A stretch of DNA of 64,000 nucleotides from Hyphomicrobiales bacterium. Lineage in GTDB: Bacteria > Pseudomonadota > Alphaproteobacteria > Rhizobiales > Beijerinckiaceae. Position numbers and translations under genes: made by a program. The stretch lies in contig JAPLOU010000048.1 in NCBI GenBank assembly GCA_026400535.1, positions 30,590-94,589 on the forward strand, written 5' to 3'. Position 1 is the stretch's first letter. Each line of letters begins with the position of its first letter. A model generated the notes under the pieces. It saw only the letters and a program-made list of their open reading frames with translations. It did no database searches and was not told the DNA's origin. Below, piece after piece: positions 10,089 to 19,811 of this stretch.

Positions 10089-10180
10089 GCATCCTCAGCC
10101 TGAGCCCGTCGAAGGATTATTCCAGCTTGGCATCAACCGGCGTCTGCTCCTGCAACAAGCTCAGGAACAGGATCGTGGGT
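10089..10180. repeat. REP-like inverted repeat pair between livG and livF (copies 2 and 3)
   Basis: The left arm reads CCTCAGCCTGAGCCCGTCGA then AGGATTATTCCAGCTTGG. The right arm reads AAGCTCAGGAACAGGATCGT, roughly the inverse of the left arm. The left arm matches the unit at 62398-62436 almost base for base (CCTGAGCCCG, CCAGCTTGGCA). It lies inside the liv-type operon, where it could form a hairpin in the mRNA and affect stability or relative expression. Confidence 0.65.
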
Positions 10181-10203
10181 GAACGAAGCAGGCGCGTTTA
10201 ACC

Positions 10204-10917
10204 ATGACCGAACCCCTCCTCACGATCCGCAATCTCAGCGCCGCCTATGGCATGGCGTCTGTGCTGTTTGACGTCTCGCTTGAAGCAAGGCGGGGCGAGG
10301 TGGTGGCGTTGATGGGGCGCAATGGCGCGGGCAAGACCACAACGCTGAAGGCGATTATCGGTATGGTGGAGGCCAAGGCCGAGGCATTGAGCTTCTCCGG
10401 CCATGACATCCGGAAGCTGCCATCCTATCGCATCGCCCGGCTGGGGCTGGGCTATGTTCCGGAGGAGCGCCGCATATTTACCGATTTGACCGTGCAGGAG
10501 AATCTCGACGTCGGCCGCCGGCCGGCGCGCGATGGCCGCGAGGCGTGGACGCTGGAGCGGCTTTGCGCGATCTTCCCCAATCTTGCCGAGATGGAAGGCC
10601 GCCGCGCCTCTGCCATGTCGGGCGGCGAGCAGCAGATGCTGACCATCGCCCGCACGCTGATGGGTAACCCGGACATGGTGCTGCTTGATGAACCATCCGA
10701 AGGCCTCGCGCCTGTCATTGTCGAGCAGATGGCCGAAGCCGTGGTCGCCATGAAGGCCACCGGCATTGCCGTGCTGCTTTGCGAGCAGAATCTCCACTTT
10801 GCTGCCGCGGTCTCTGATCGCGCCTATGTCATCGAGAAAGGCGCAATCCGGTTTTCCGGCACGATGGTGGAGTTGGAGGCAAATGACGAAGTGAGGGAAG
10901 CGTATCTGACGGTGTGA
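10204..10917 (+). CDS. livF: branched-chain-type amino-acid ABC transporter ATPase (LivF)
   Basis: Second ATPase subunit (237 aa). Walker A GRNGAGKTT lies at about residues 39-47, then GYVPEERRIFTDLTVQENL (LivF hallmark), MSGGEQQMLTIARTL signature and VLLDEPSEGLAP Walker B. CEQNLHFA carries the LivF-type Q-loop/switch region. It completes the importer with the upstream binding protein, LivHM and LivG. Last gene of the locus: a transposase fragment begins about 220 bp further on. Confidence 0.94.
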   Translation: MTEPLLTIRNLSAAYGMASVLFDVSLEARRGEVVALMGRNGAGKTTTLKAIIGMVEAKAEALSFSGHDIRKLPSYRIARLGLGYVPEERRIFTDLTVQENLDVGRRPARDGREAWTLERLCAIFPNLAEMEGRRASAMSGGEQQMLTIARTLMGNPDMVLLDEPSEGLAPVIVEQMAEAVVAMKATGIAVLLCEQNLHFAAAVSDRAYVIEKGAIRFSGTMVELEANDEVREAYLTV

Positions 10918-11141
10918 AGGGGACCTAAAAAAGCGCGCGCCGCGCCGACCAGAAGGGCCAAGGCGTTGTTGGGCAAAGGAAAACCGTAACCTTATCTCAT
11001 CAGGCTTCAGCTGATTTGACGGGAATCGACTTTGTCAACACACCGATGATTTTGGCAGATTGTTGAGTTGGGCGGCATTTTTGGGGTTCCTGCGGCGCGG
11101 TTTGCGTGATTCATGGGTGGTCGGCTTGTGGATGGCTGGCC

Positions 11142-11723
11142 ATGGACGAAAGCTGGAAGTCCGACCTTGAGCGCTGGCTGGCACCGTTTCTTGCTGCTCT
11201 GGGGCACAAGGTGCGGGTGCGGATATGTCCGGCGTATGTGGCTGGACTGATCGGCGCAGGGGATCGCAAGAGTATCCAGCCGATGGCGGCGCGCGACGGT
11301 GGCGTCGGCTACGACCAGCTTCATCACTTCATCGCCAGCGGAACTTGGGACGCCGCGCCACTTGAGAAGGTCTTGCTCACGGAGGCCGACAGGATGGTCG
11401 GCGGCGCTGAGGCCTGGTTCATCGTCGATGACACGGCCCTGCCGAAGAAAGGCGAGCGCTCCGTCGGCGTCGCGCCGCAATATGCCTCGGCGCTCGGCAA
11501 GAACGCTAACTGTCACACACTGGTATCCCTGACGCTGGCTTCCGGCGAAGTTCCAGTCATGGTGGGGTTGCGGCTGTTCCTGCGCGAGAGCTGGACGAGC
11601 GATCCCGCTCGGCTCTCCCGTGCAGGTGTGCCGCAGGATTTTGAGACCTCTCGGACCAAGCCGGAGATCGCACTCGCCGAGATCAATCGTGTTCGTGCCG
11701 CCGGGCTCGCGCCACCAGCTTGA
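11142..11723 (+). pseudogene. IS701-family transposase, N-terminal fragment
   Basis: The ATG at 11142 opens a protein starting MDESWKSDLERWLAPFLAAL and continuing GDRKSIQPMAARDG and WFIVDDTALPKKGERSVGVA, the DDE-domain start of IS701-like transposases (DDE_5 type). A full enzyme is about 400 aa; this frame stops after about 193 residues at AGLAPPA, where the family continues into the second half of the catalytic domain. The right part of the element is therefore missing, and the amidase gene ends only 32 bp downstream. The upstream 220 bp, of lower GC, probably contain the left IS end, but I could not identify its terminal repeat. Probably non-functional. Confidence 0.75.
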
Positions 11724-11755
11724 ACGTGGCTACTCGACTTCGTGGTCCTTCGAGT

Positions 11756-13162
11756 TCAGTCGCTGAGATGGGCATAGCCCACGGCGCTTTCGAGTGCGCG
11801 GGCTGCCTTCATCACCAGCTGGTCCTTGCGCGCCGGCCCGACGATCTGCAGGCCGACAGGCAGGCCAGATGCCGTCTTGCCGACCGGCAGCGACGCCGCA
11901 GGCTGACCGGTGAGGTTGAACGGGTAGGTGTAGGGCGACCAGTTCACCCAATCGCTGCCGAAGCTGCCATCCGCCGGCGTGTCGCATCCCGCGTTGATCG
12001 CCGGGACAGGCATGGTCGGAGTCACGAGCAGGTCGTAGCGCTCATGGTAGCGACGCATTGCCTCGGCGATGACTGCCCGGATCTGGAACGCGGCGACAAG
12101 CGTCGCAGCGCTGTGGTTCTGCCCCGCGATGCCTGCTGCGACAAAGCCCGGATCCTGGTCATGCCTGCGCTGTTCGGGCAGACCACCCAGCAGGACTGCG
12201 GCGCCGGCTTGCCACATCACATCGGCGGCGCTGCGGGCGTCCTCGTAGGCAAAGCCGGGATCGGCCGCCTCGACATCGGCGCCAAGCAATTCGAAGCGGC
12301 GCGCGGCGGCGGCGCAAATGCTTTCAACCTCAGGGTCGAGCCCCTCGACGAAGCCGAGGCGCGGCGACCAGCCAATCCTGAGGCCGGCGACGCCGTCCTC
12401 GAGCGCGAGGCGGAAATCGGGGGGCGTGGTGTTCCAGGCCAGCATGTCGCGCTCGTCCGGCTGGGCCATCGCGTTGAGCATGAAGGCCGCGTCGCTGACG
12501 CTACGGGTCATCGGGCCGAGATGCGCCAGGATGCCGAACGGGGAGGCGGGATAGGCGGGCACACGGCCAAAGCTGGGCTTGAGGCCAAAGATGCCAGAAA
12601 AGCTCGACGGAATGCGGACCGAGCCGAGACCGTCCGTGCCAAGGTGCAGGTGCCCGATGCCGAGCGCGGCGAGAACCGCAGCGCCTGCAGATGAGCCGCC
12701 GGCCGTGCGCGACAGATCATGCGGGTTTCGGGTGACGCCGGTAAGCGGGCTGTCGCCGACGCCTTTCCAGCCGAATTCCGGCATCGTGGTCTGGCACAGC
12801 ACCACCATTCCGGCACCCACGAGGCTCGCCACGACAGGGCTGTCGAAGGTCATGGGAACGGGCGCCGACAACTTCGAGCCGCGCTGCATCGGCCAGCCTT
12901 TCTTCATCACATTCGACTTGATGCTGCCGACCACACCGTCGAGTTGACCGCAGGGTTCACCGCGCACCCAACGCGCCTCCGAGGCGCGGGCTGCGACGAA
13001 GGCTGCGTCGCGATCCTCATAGGAGACTGGATTCAGCGTCGTGGCAATCGCGTCGAGCCGCCGGTAGGCATTGGTCAGGATGTCCACCGGCGAGACCGTC
13101 TTGCGCCGGTAAGCGGTTAGGAGTGCGGCGACGCCGGCCTGGTGATCGAATGCTTCCGTCAT
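11756..13162 (-). CDS. amidase-signature hydrolase
   Basis: Amidase-signature family enzyme (468 aa), hydrolysing an unknown carboxamide. The catalytic Ser-cisSer-Lys triad is visible: K82 in IKSN, S157 in TAGGSSAGAA and S181 in GTDGLGSVRIP. The C terminus carries TYPFNLTGQPAASLP, the standard substrate-pocket stretch. This is not GatA by context, as no gatB or gatC is near. The start ATG overlaps the glpD stop by 4 bp, so the two genes form a translationally coupled pair. The gene ends next to the transposase fragment and seems intact. Confidence 0.88.
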   Translation of the reverse strand: MTEAFDHQAGVAALLTAYRRKTVSPVDILTNAYRRLDAIATTLNPVSYEDRDAAFVAARASEARWVRGEPCGQLDGVVGSIKSNVMKKGWPMQRGSKLSAPVPMTFDSPVVASLVGAGMVVLCQTTMPEFGWKGVGDSPLTGVTRNPHDLSRTAGGSSAGAAVLAALGIGHLHLGTDGLGSVRIPSSFSGIFGLKPSFGRVPAYPASPFGILAHLGPMTRSVSDAAFMLNAMAQPDERDMLAWNTTPPDFRLALEDGVAGLRIGWSPRLGFVEGLDPEVESICAAAARRFELLGADVEAADPGFAYEDARSAADVMWQAGAAVLLGGLPEQRRHDQDPGFVAAGIAGQNHSAATLVAAFQIRAVIAEAMRRYHERYDLLVTPTMPVPAINAGCDTPADGSFGSDWVNWSPYTYPFNLTGQPAASLPVGKTASGLPVGLQIVGPARKDQLVMKAARALESAVGYAHLSD

Positions 13163-14667
13163 GGCATTTTCCTCATGAAATCAGCCACATGCTTCTTTTG
13201 GTCTGCGTTGAGATGCAGGCCGAGCTTGGAGCGTCGCCAGAGCACATCATCGGCTTCGATGGCCCATTCATGGCTGATCATGTGACGGATTTCGGCCTCG
13301 CTCAGCCCTCCGCCGAAATCAATGCCGAGATCGGTGCGGGTGGCCGACCGCCCAAGAATGGCGCGGGCCTCGTTGCCATAGGCGCGGGCAAGGCGCAGGG
13401 CGTCCCTCTCGGACAGGAACGGGTGCGCTGACCTCAGCTCTCGACCAAGATCCTCGGTCCCGCCGCGGGCGAAGTCGCCGCCGGGCAGCGGCTCCTGTGC
13501 GGTCCAGCCAGCCTTTCGTGCGCCGGCGTGGGACAAGTAGGGCTCAAGGCGTTCGAGCGCCTCCTCGGCGAGGCGGCGGTAGGTGGTGATCTTGCCGCCG
13601 AAGATCGAGAGCAGGGGTGGCGCCCCGTCATGCGCCTCCATCGCGAAGACGTAGTCGCGGGTGGCGGCCTTGGCCTCGCTGGCGCCGTCATCATAGAGCG
13701 GCCGCACGCCGGAATAGGTCCAGACGACTTGGTGCGGCAGGACGGGTTTGGCGAAGTATTCGCTCGCCGCCGCACATAGATAGTCGATCTCCCCCTTCGT
13801 GATGGCCACCTTGGCCGGATCGCCGTGATAGTCCTGATCGGTGGTGCCGATCAGGGTGAACTCCAGCTCATAGGGGATGGCGAAAATGATCCGGCCATCG
13901 GCGTTCTGGAAAAGGTAGGCACGGTCGTGATCAAAGATGCGCGGCACGATGATGTGCGAGCCCTGCACTTGCCGCACCTGCGCCTTCGCGTTTGACCGCA
14001 AGGCGGCGTTCAGCACCTCCGCCACCCACGGTCCGGCTGCATTCACGAGCGCCTTTGCAAGCACAGTCCCTGTTTGCCCGGTCCGCATGTCCTGGGTCGT
14101 CAGTTGCCACAGGCCAGTCCCATGGGTCGCGGAGATCACCTTCGTCCGGGTCCGGATGACGGCGCCGCGTGCCGCCGCGTCGCGCGCATTGAGCGCGACC
14201 AGCCTGGCGTCGTCGACCCAGCAATCGGAGTATTCGAAGCCTTTCGCGAACAGTCCTGGCTTCAGCGGCTTGCCTGCGACATCGGTGCTCAGATCCAGTG
14301 TCGCCGTCGCGGGAAGCCGCTTCCTGCCGCCGATATGGTCGTACAGGAAAAGGCCGAGGCGCAGAAGCCAGGCCGGTCGCAAGCCCTTGTGATGCGGAAG
14401 CACGAAGCGCAGCGGGCGAATGATGTGCGGCGCGATGCCCCAGAGCCGTTCGCGCTCGACCAAAGCCTCGCGAACGAGGCGGAACTCGTAGTATTCGAGA
14501 TAGCGCAGGCCGCCATGGATGAGTTTGGTGGACCAGGAGGACGTGCCGCTGGCAAGGTCGTTCATTTCGCTGAGATGAACGCTGAGGCCCCGTCCGGCGG
14601 CATCCCGGGCGATCCCGCAGCCATTGATGCCGCCGCCGATGATGGCAAGGTCATAGGTCATCGGCAT
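13159..14667 (-). CDS. glpD: glycerol-3-phosphate dehydrogenase (FAD, aerobic type)
   Basis: Membrane-associated flavoprotein oxidising glycerol-3-phosphate to dihydroxyacetone phosphate and passing electrons to quinone. The FAD-binding motif AIIGGGINGCGIARDAAGR is at the N terminus, followed by SGTSSWSTKLIHGGLRYLEYY, the GlpD hallmark. IGTTDQDYHG, YSGVRPLYDD and GGKITTYRRLAEEAL complete the family pattern. I chose the ATG at 14667 (MPMTYD), which has AGGA 7 bases upstream; an ATG further upstream at 14706 would add 13 residues. No glpK or glycerol transporter is in the window. Confidence 0.93.
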   Translation of the reverse strand: MPMTYDLAIIGGGINGCGIARDAAGRGLSVHLSEMNDLASGTSSWSTKLIHGGLRYLEYYEFRLVREALVERERLWGIAPHIIRPLRFVLPHHKGLRPAWLLRLGLFLYDHIGGRKRLPATATLDLSTDVAGKPLKPGLFAKGFEYSDCWVDDARLVALNARDAAARGAVIRTRTKVISATHGTGLWQLTTQDMRTGQTGTVLAKALVNAAGPWVAEVLNAALRSNAKAQVRQVQGSHIIVPRIFDHDRAYLFQNADGRIIFAIPYELEFTLIGTTDQDYHGDPAKVAITKGEIDYLCAAASEYFAKPVLPHQVVWTYSGVRPLYDDGASEAKAATRDYVFAMEAHDGAPPLLSIFGGKITTYRRLAEEALERLEPYLSHAGARKAGWTAQEPLPGGDFARGGTEDLGRELRSAHPFLSERDALRLARAYGNEARAILGRSATRTDLGIDFGGGLSEAEIRHMISHEWAIEADDVLWRRSKLGLHLNADQKKHVADFMRKMP

Positions 14668-14827
14668 TCCGTGGTCCTGATCCTGTCGAGAAGCATGGTC
14701 GCGCATTCATGACGCCTGAAACGGCCCGCGGCAACCGAGGGACTGTTGAAACGCGGCAATGGGTGCCCTAAAGTTGAGATATGAACAGCAAGCGGCCCGC
14801 AAACAGGGCTGCATCGGAGGAAGCTCG

Positions 14828-15196
14828 ATGAAGACTGTCTGTTTCGTTGCGGTTGCCCTGGCTCTGAGTGCAACGCCCGCCCTTGCGGACCCGACCGGTG
14901 TGTGGGTGCGGGAGAATGGTGAGTCGCGGGTGCGCTTCACCAAGTGCGGGGACGCACTGTGTGGCTCGATCTCCTGGCTGAAGGATCCTGCCGCGGCGAA
15001 GGGCAAGGTCGGACAGCGGGTTTTCTATGACATGAAGCCGAACGGCACGAATTCCTGGGCCGGCCAGGCCTTCAATCCGGAGGACGGGCGGACCTATTCG
15101 GGCAAGATGAGCCTGTCTGGCAACGCCTTGATCACGGCCGGCTGCGTGGCCGGCGGATTTATCTGCCGATCTGTCAATTGGACACGCTCGAACTGA
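14828..15196 (+). CDS. secreted DUF2147-type protein
   Basis: Small exported protein (122 aa). The ATG at 14828 follows GGAGGA by 6 bases and starts a clear Sec signal peptide ending in TPALADP. The mature part begins GVWVRENGESRVRFTKCG, then ALCGSISWLKDP and GQAFNPEDGRTYSGKMSLSGN, the pattern of DUF2147 proteins. Such proteins have a small beta-barrel-like fold in the periplasm with no established function. Four cysteines (C39, C44, C105, C112 approximately) could form disulfides. It stands alone between oppositely directed genes. Confidence 0.85.
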   Translation: MKTVCFVAVALALSATPALADPTGVWVRENGESRVRFTKCGDALCGSISWLKDPAAAKGKVGQRVFYDMKPNGTNSWAGQAFNPEDGRTYSGKMSLSGNALITAGCVAGGFICRSVNWTRSN

Positions 15197-15263
15197 CAGG
15201 TATGCCTGAGAACGGCGCCATGCCCTGCCCATCTGGCGAGCGCTTGGCGCATGCTTGCCGTGC

Positions 15264-15971
15264 TCAATGAGCTGTCTGCCCGAACAGGACTGCCCGGACG
15301 GCGGGATCCTGCATGGTCGAGGTGTTGCGCAGTTCGCCTGCAACCGTAAGGCCGCGCTGGACGGCCGGGCGCGCCAGAAGCGTGTCGAGCCAGCGTTGTA
15401 CGTGGGGAAAGTTGGCGATGGTCTGGCCCTGCCGTTCCCACAACTTGGCCCAACCGACGATGGCCATGTCGGCGATCGAATGGTCGCCGGCCACGAACGC
15501 ATGCTCCGCCAGACGCCTGTTGAGGACTCCATAGAGCCGGTTGGTCTCCTTGACATAGCGGTCGATCGCGTAGGGGATCTTCTCCGGCGCGTCGTGATTG
15601 AAGTGGTGGTTCTGTCCAAGCATGGGGCCAAGGCCGCCCATCTGCCACATCAGCCATTCTTCGACCTGAACGCGCTTTCTTTCATCGCTCGGATAGAACT
15701 TCCCGGTCTTTCGCCCGAGATATTGCAGGATTGCGCCTGAATCGAACACCGTGATCGGCTGGCCGCCCGGACCATCGGGATCAATGATCGCCGGCATGCG
15801 GTTGTTGGGCGAGAAGGCAAGGAATTCTGGTTTGAACTGGTCACCCTTGGAGATGTTCACCGCATTGACGTTGTAGGGCAGCCCCATCTCTTCCAGAGCG
15901 ATGGAAATCTTCCATCCGTTCGGTGTTGGCCAGTAGTAGAGGTCGATCGGGGTGTTTGGGGCGACTGCCAT
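15264..15971 (-). CDS. glutathione S-transferase, Nu-class-like
   Basis: Cytoplasmic GST (235 aa) with the N-terminal thioredoxin-like domain motif YYWPTPNGWKISIALEEMG and SPNNRMPAIIDPDGPGGQ, followed by FDSGAILQYLGRKTGKFYP. This wording is that of YfcG/YghU-type (Nu-class) enzymes, which bind glutathione through a Thr-Asn pair and act mainly as disulfide-bond reductases or peroxidases. I place the start at ATG 15971, preceded by GGAGAG at 4 bases; an in-frame ATG at 15983 has no ribosome site. Monocistronic. Confidence 0.9.
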   Translation of the reverse strand: MAVAPNTPIDLYYWPTPNGWKISIALEEMGLPYNVNAVNISKGDQFKPEFLAFSPNNRMPAIIDPDGPGGQPITVFDSGAILQYLGRKTGKFYPSDERKRVQVEEWLMWQMGGLGPMLGQNHHFNHDAPEKIPYAIDRYVKETNRLYGVLNRRLAEHAFVAGDHSIADMAIVGWAKLWERQGQTIANFPHVQRWLDTLLARPAVQRGLTVAGELRNTSTMQDPAVRAVLFGQTAH

Positions 15972-16180
15972 GATGCTCTCCATCAGGGGATCGTCAGACG
16001 CTAATCATGACGGCGGCGTTTTGCGACGGACCAAATGCGCGGGGCAGCCGTGAAATCGACGCAAACGGTTCAGTTGCAATTCACACCCCTGCGATTAGAC
16101 CTGATGCTTGTGCGAATTCTCCACATCCGGCCAGGGGTTGGGACGTGTGCCGGCACAAGACATCGGGAAGGATTGTCGAC

Positions 16181-16525
16181 ATGAAACTTCGTCTTGCCAT
16201 CCTGGCTGCAGGCCTCGCCTTCGGCGCAAGCGGCGCCATCGCACAGATCGCGCAGCCGGCTCCGGCCAACCCGTTGCAGCCGCGCGTCGTACGCCCGGCG
16301 CCCGCTGCGCCGGCACAGGCTGCGCCTGCACCCGCAGCGCCCGCCCAGGCCGCGCCCGCGAAGCCGACCCGCCAGCGCTCCGCGGCGCAGCTCGCCAATG
16401 ATGCCCGCATGCGCAAGTGCGGCGCCGAATGGCGCGCCAGAAAAGCCGCGCTGACCGCGCAGGGCCAGACCTGGCGCAAGTACAATGTCGAATGCCGGGC
16501 CCGCCTGAAGGCCGCCGGGCAGTGA
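16181..16525 (+). CDS. small secreted Ala/Pro-rich protein with PsiF-like C terminus
   Basis: 114 aa with a signal peptide (MKLRLAILAAGLAFGASGAIA). An Ala/Pro-rich low-complexity linker (about residues 24-62, with imperfect APAQAAPA units) follows. The compact C-terminal segment RMRKCGAEWRARKAAL then QTWRKYNVECRARLKAAG has two cysteines. That end resembles the PsiF-type repeats found in many alphaproteobacterial periplasmic proteins. Function unknown. It converges with the M81 peptidase gene, 12 bp apart. Confidence 0.75.
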   Translation: MKLRLAILAAGLAFGASGAIAQIAQPAPANPLQPRVVRPAPAAPAQAAPAPAAPAQAAPAKPTRQRSAAQLANDARMRKCGAEWRARKAALTAQGQTWRKYNVECRARLKAAGQ

Positions 16526-16537
16526 TCAGGCCCTCGT

Positions 16538-18007
16538 TCAGTTGAACGGATAGATGCCCGGCTTGAGCCTTGCGTAGCTCAGCCGGGTGTTGTCCGAGGT
16601 GGTGACACCGTCGCCATCGAGCGTGATGCGGTGCTTTTCGAACGGCCGGAAGCCGGCCCGGTAATGGACCCTGCTCTTGAGCAGGATGAAGCGGCTGTGG
16701 GCCGGGTCAATCCCGATATGGGTGAAAATGCCGGCATCCCATGGCTCATGGTGCAGGCTGGTCACGATGATCTGCATGCCCCCCGTCTCGAACACGGCTG
16801 TCGGTCCTGCCGTCACCCTCGAGCCGGTATACATCGGGCCTCGAACGGTCCACTCGCCATCGGACAGCCGCCGGACCCTGCCTGTCAGGGTGAGGGGCTT
16901 CGCCGGAAAGCCGATGGACGGCATTGGTGACTTGCCGCCGAGATCCAGCGTCACCGTGGCGCCCACGCCAGCCTTCTGCATGGCCTGAACGGCCGCCGGG
17001 TCCCAGACCGCAGCCATGATCACGCCCTGAAGGTCCTGCCGCAAAACCTCCGCGATCACGGTCATCACATCAGACGTGCCACCCGAACCGACATTGTCGG
17101 CATGGTCAAGCAACACGACCGGCCCGTCGCCCAGGGCCTTGGCCCGCGCCACGGCCGCTTCAAGCGGCTGGTGGACATGGAACCAGTCCGTCCGTGTGTC
17201 CCTCGCATAGCGCAGCAGCCGGTCGCGCGCTGCATTCCCGGTCGCCTTGTCACCATCCGAGACGACGACGATGGACAGGCCGGCATCGGGAATGTCAGCC
17301 ATCGGGAAGCCGCCGAAGATCGAGGTGGCGAGGATGCCGGCGCGGCTCTCCTCGGCGACGCAGGCCGCGATCGCGCCCTGCATTGGTTCCTCATCGCTGC
17401 CCATGCGCAGCGTCTGCGCGAGAATGCCGGCCTGGCCCCAGGAAATGACCGGCCTGACCTCGCCGCGCAGGGCGCGCAGCATGATACGCCCACATTGTTC
17501 GCCAGCCTTGTACATATCGACATGCGGATAGGTCTTGTAGCCGACCACGACGGTTGCATTGTCCATGATCGCATCGGTCATGTTGCCGTGCATGTCGAAG
17601 GTGACCCCGATCGGCAGGCCAGGCGCGATCTCGCGCATGCGCTGCAGCAGCAACCCCTCGCCGTCGACCATGCCTCCGGGCACCATGGCGCCGTGCAGGT
17701 CAAGCAGCGCGGCGTCGAAGGGCCCCTGCGCTGCCAGCGCATCGAGGATCTTTCCGGTGAGGTAGCTGTAGGCCTCTGGCGCGACCGGCCCCGAAGGCAT
17801 GCCCTCGGCTGCAATGGGCGTGACGATCTCCGCGCCAGTTTCGGCGGCAAGGTCGAGATAGGCCGCGAGCGGATGATTGGTGCCGCGATAGGCCGTGACC
17901 ACCCCATCCCCCTCGTGAAGGCCCCAATCCCGAAAGCGCTGCAGCGGCGTCGGGACAGGCGAGAACGTGTTTGTCTCATGCTTCATCATGGCGAGCAGCA
18001 GGCGCAT
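16538..18007 (-). CDS. M81-family metallopeptidase (MlrC-like)
   Basis: Zinc enzyme of the family named after microcystin-degrading MlrC (489 aa from ATG 18007). It starts MRLLLAMMKHETNTFSP, the family hallmark, and shows LLDLHGAMVPGG, GVTFDMHGNMTDAIM and YKTYPHVDMYKAGEQCG, which contain the proposed Asp/His metal ligands. VLLDHADNVGSGGTSD is in the middle. A start at 18064 would add 19 residues with no better support. It is divergent from a complete peptide ABC transporter (188 bp between starts), which suggests that it processes an imported peptide or amide. The true substrate is unknown; most M81 proteins are not known to act on microcystin. Confidence 0.88.
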   Translation of the reverse strand: MRLLLAMMKHETNTFSPVPTPLQRFRDWGLHEGDGVVTAYRGTNHPLAAYLDLAAETGAEIVTPIAAEGMPSGPVAPEAYSYLTGKILDALAAQGPFDAALLDLHGAMVPGGMVDGEGLLLQRMREIAPGLPIGVTFDMHGNMTDAIMDNATVVVGYKTYPHVDMYKAGEQCGRIMLRALRGEVRPVISWGQAGILAQTLRMGSDEEPMQGAIAACVAEESRAGILATSIFGGFPMADIPDAGLSIVVVSDGDKATGNAARDRLLRYARDTRTDWFHVHQPLEAAVARAKALGDGPVVLLDHADNVGSGGTSDVMTVIAEVLRQDLQGVIMAAVWDPAAVQAMQKAGVGATVTLDLGGKSPMPSIGFPAKPLTLTGRVRRLSDGEWTVRGPMYTGSRVTAGPTAVFETGGMQIIVTSLHHEPWDAGIFTHIGIDPAHSRFILLKSRVHYRAGFRPFEKHRITLDGDGVTTSDNTRLSYARLKPGIYPFN

Positions 18008-18194
18008 TGGCGGACTTTCGGCGGGCGTTCTTGCGGGTTGGCGCGTGCCCAAGATCAGGGCCACACATCTTCATTCTGATGCCAAGTTGACACGGGGCGC
18101 AATGACGTCCTGTAATCATTCGTCAGAGACGGCGGTTGCGCTCCACGCATGCCTGTCCCGTGTTTCCGAACCGACCTTGGGAGGGTCTTTTGTC

Positions 18195-19799
18195 ATGAGC
18201 ATTTCGAGGCGTGAATTGATGGCGGGCGCTGCGGCGCTGACCGGTGGCCTGGCGCTTCCGGGCTCACAGGCCGCGGTGGCGCAGGCTGCGCCGAAGGGCA
18301 CTTTGCGGGTGATCCCGCATGCCGCGCTGACCACGCTCGATCCTGTCGCCACCACTGGCTATATCGTGCGCAACCATGGCTACATGGTGTGGGACACGCT
18401 GTTCGCACAGGATGAGCAACTGGCCGTGAAGCCGCAGATGGCAAGCGGCGTCGAGGTTTCCGCCGACAAGCTGACCTATCGCATCACCTTGCGCGACGGT
18501 CTCGCATGGCATGACGACACCGAGGTCACGTCGGCGGACTGCGTGCCCTCGCTTGTGCGCTGGGGGCAGGCCGACGGCATGGGCCGGCGCCTGTTCACCT
18601 ATATCGACAGCGTCACCGCCGATGGCCCCAAGGTCATCGTGATCAAGCTGAAGCGGCCCTATGGCCTCGTGCTGGAATCGATCGGCAAGCTCTCCACCAA
18701 CGTGCCGTTCATGATGCCAAAGCGCTTTGCCGAGAAGGCCGTCACCGACCGTCTCGGTGCCGATGACATGATGGGCTCGGGCCCGTTCCGCTGGAACAAG
18801 GCCGATTACCGGCCGGGCGCGCGCGTTGTCTATGACCGCAACCCGAAATACGTGCCGCGCTCGGAGCCGGCGTCCAACGCCTCCGGTGGCAAGGTCGTGC
18901 ATCTGGAGCGGGTCGAATGGGTCAACTTCCCAGATCCGAACACGGCACTGAATGCGCTCGTCTCGGGCGAGGTGGACTATTACGAGCAGGTCCCGGCCGA
19001 TCTGCTTCCGATCGTCAGCCGCGCGCCCGGCGTCAAGGTTGCGAACTTCAACCCGCTCGGGAATCTCGGGATGGGGCGCTTCAATTCGCTGGTCGCGCCG
19101 ACGAACAACCCCGGCGTCCGCCGCGCCATCGCCAAGGCGATCAACCAGAGCGACTTGCTCAAGGTCGCCATCGGCAACCCCGAATTCTACAAGACCTGTT
19201 CATCGGTGTATCCGTGCGGCACGATCTTCGAGAATACATCGGGCTCCGATCTGGTGTCGAAATCCTCGCTCGACGAGGCGCGGGCCATGCTCAGGGCGTC
19301 CGGCTACAATGGCGAGAAGCTCGTTCTGCTCGCCACCACCGACATCCCGGTGCAGAGCGCCATGGCGCAGTATACGGCGGACGTGTTGAAGCGTATCGGC
19401 ATGAATGTCGACGCGCAGGCGATGGACTGGGCCACGGTGCTGCAGCGACGCACCAGCAAGAACCCGGTCGACCAGGGCGGCTGGAACATGTTCTTCACCT
19501 GGTGGGAAGGGGCGGACCTGCTCGATCCCGTCATCCAGTTCGCGCTCTCGGGTCTCGGCGAGCAGGGGGCCTGGGTTGGCTGGTCGAAGGATGACGAACT
19601 CGAGAAGCTGCGCACGGCCTACGCCGAGTCCGGCTCCATCGCTGAACAGAAGGCGCTCGCAGCGCAGGTGCAGGCCCGTGCCTTCGAACAGAGTTTCAGC
19701 ATCTATACCGGGATGTTCTATGTGCCGACCGGATTCCGCGAGAACGTCTCCGGCATTCTCAACGCGCCGCCATTCTTCTGGAACATCAAGAAGGCGTGA
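18195..19799 (+). CDS. peptide/dipeptide-type ABC transporter substrate-binding protein
   Basis: Family 5 extracellular solute-binding protein (534 aa). The ATG at 18195 follows GGGAGGG and encodes an export signal with a twin-arginine (SISRRELMAGAAALTGGLAL), so Tat export is likely. Family motifs include RITLRDGLAWHDDTEVTSADCV, MGSGPFRWNKADYRPGARVVYDRN and a long C-terminal lobe. First gene of an operon with two permeases and a fused ATPase. The specificity (dipeptide, oligopeptide, glutathione or other) cannot be read. A large stem-loop separates it from the permease gene. Confidence 0.9.
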   Translation: MSISRRELMAGAAALTGGLALPGSQAAVAQAAPKGTLRVIPHAALTTLDPVATTGYIVRNHGYMVWDTLFAQDEQLAVKPQMASGVEVSADKLTYRITLRDGLAWHDDTEVTSADCVPSLVRWGQADGMGRRLFTYIDSVTADGPKVIVIKLKRPYGLVLESIGKLSTNVPFMMPKRFAEKAVTDRLGADDMMGSGPFRWNKADYRPGARVVYDRNPKYVPRSEPASNASGGKVVHLERVEWVNFPDPNTALNALVSGEVDYYEQVPADLLPIVSRAPGVKVANFNPLGNLGMGRFNSLVAPTNNPGVRRAIAKAINQSDLLKVAIGNPEFYKTCSSVYPCGTIFENTSGSDLVSKSSLDEARAMLRASGYNGEKLVLLATTDIPVQSAMAQYTADVLKRIGMNVDAQAMDWATVLQRRTSKNPVDQGGWNMFFTWWEGADLLDPVIQFALSGLGEQGAWVGWSKDDELEKLRTAYAESGSIAEQKALAAQVQARAFEQSFSIYTGMFYVPTGFRENVSGILNAPPFFWNIKKA

Positions 19800-19811
19800 G
19801 TGAAGGCCGGG

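Noticed and set aside
16260..16370. Repetitive GCGCCCGC-type DNA in the small secreted protein gene
   Set aside because: It codes for an Ala/Pro linker; low complexity at the protein level explains the DNA repetition.
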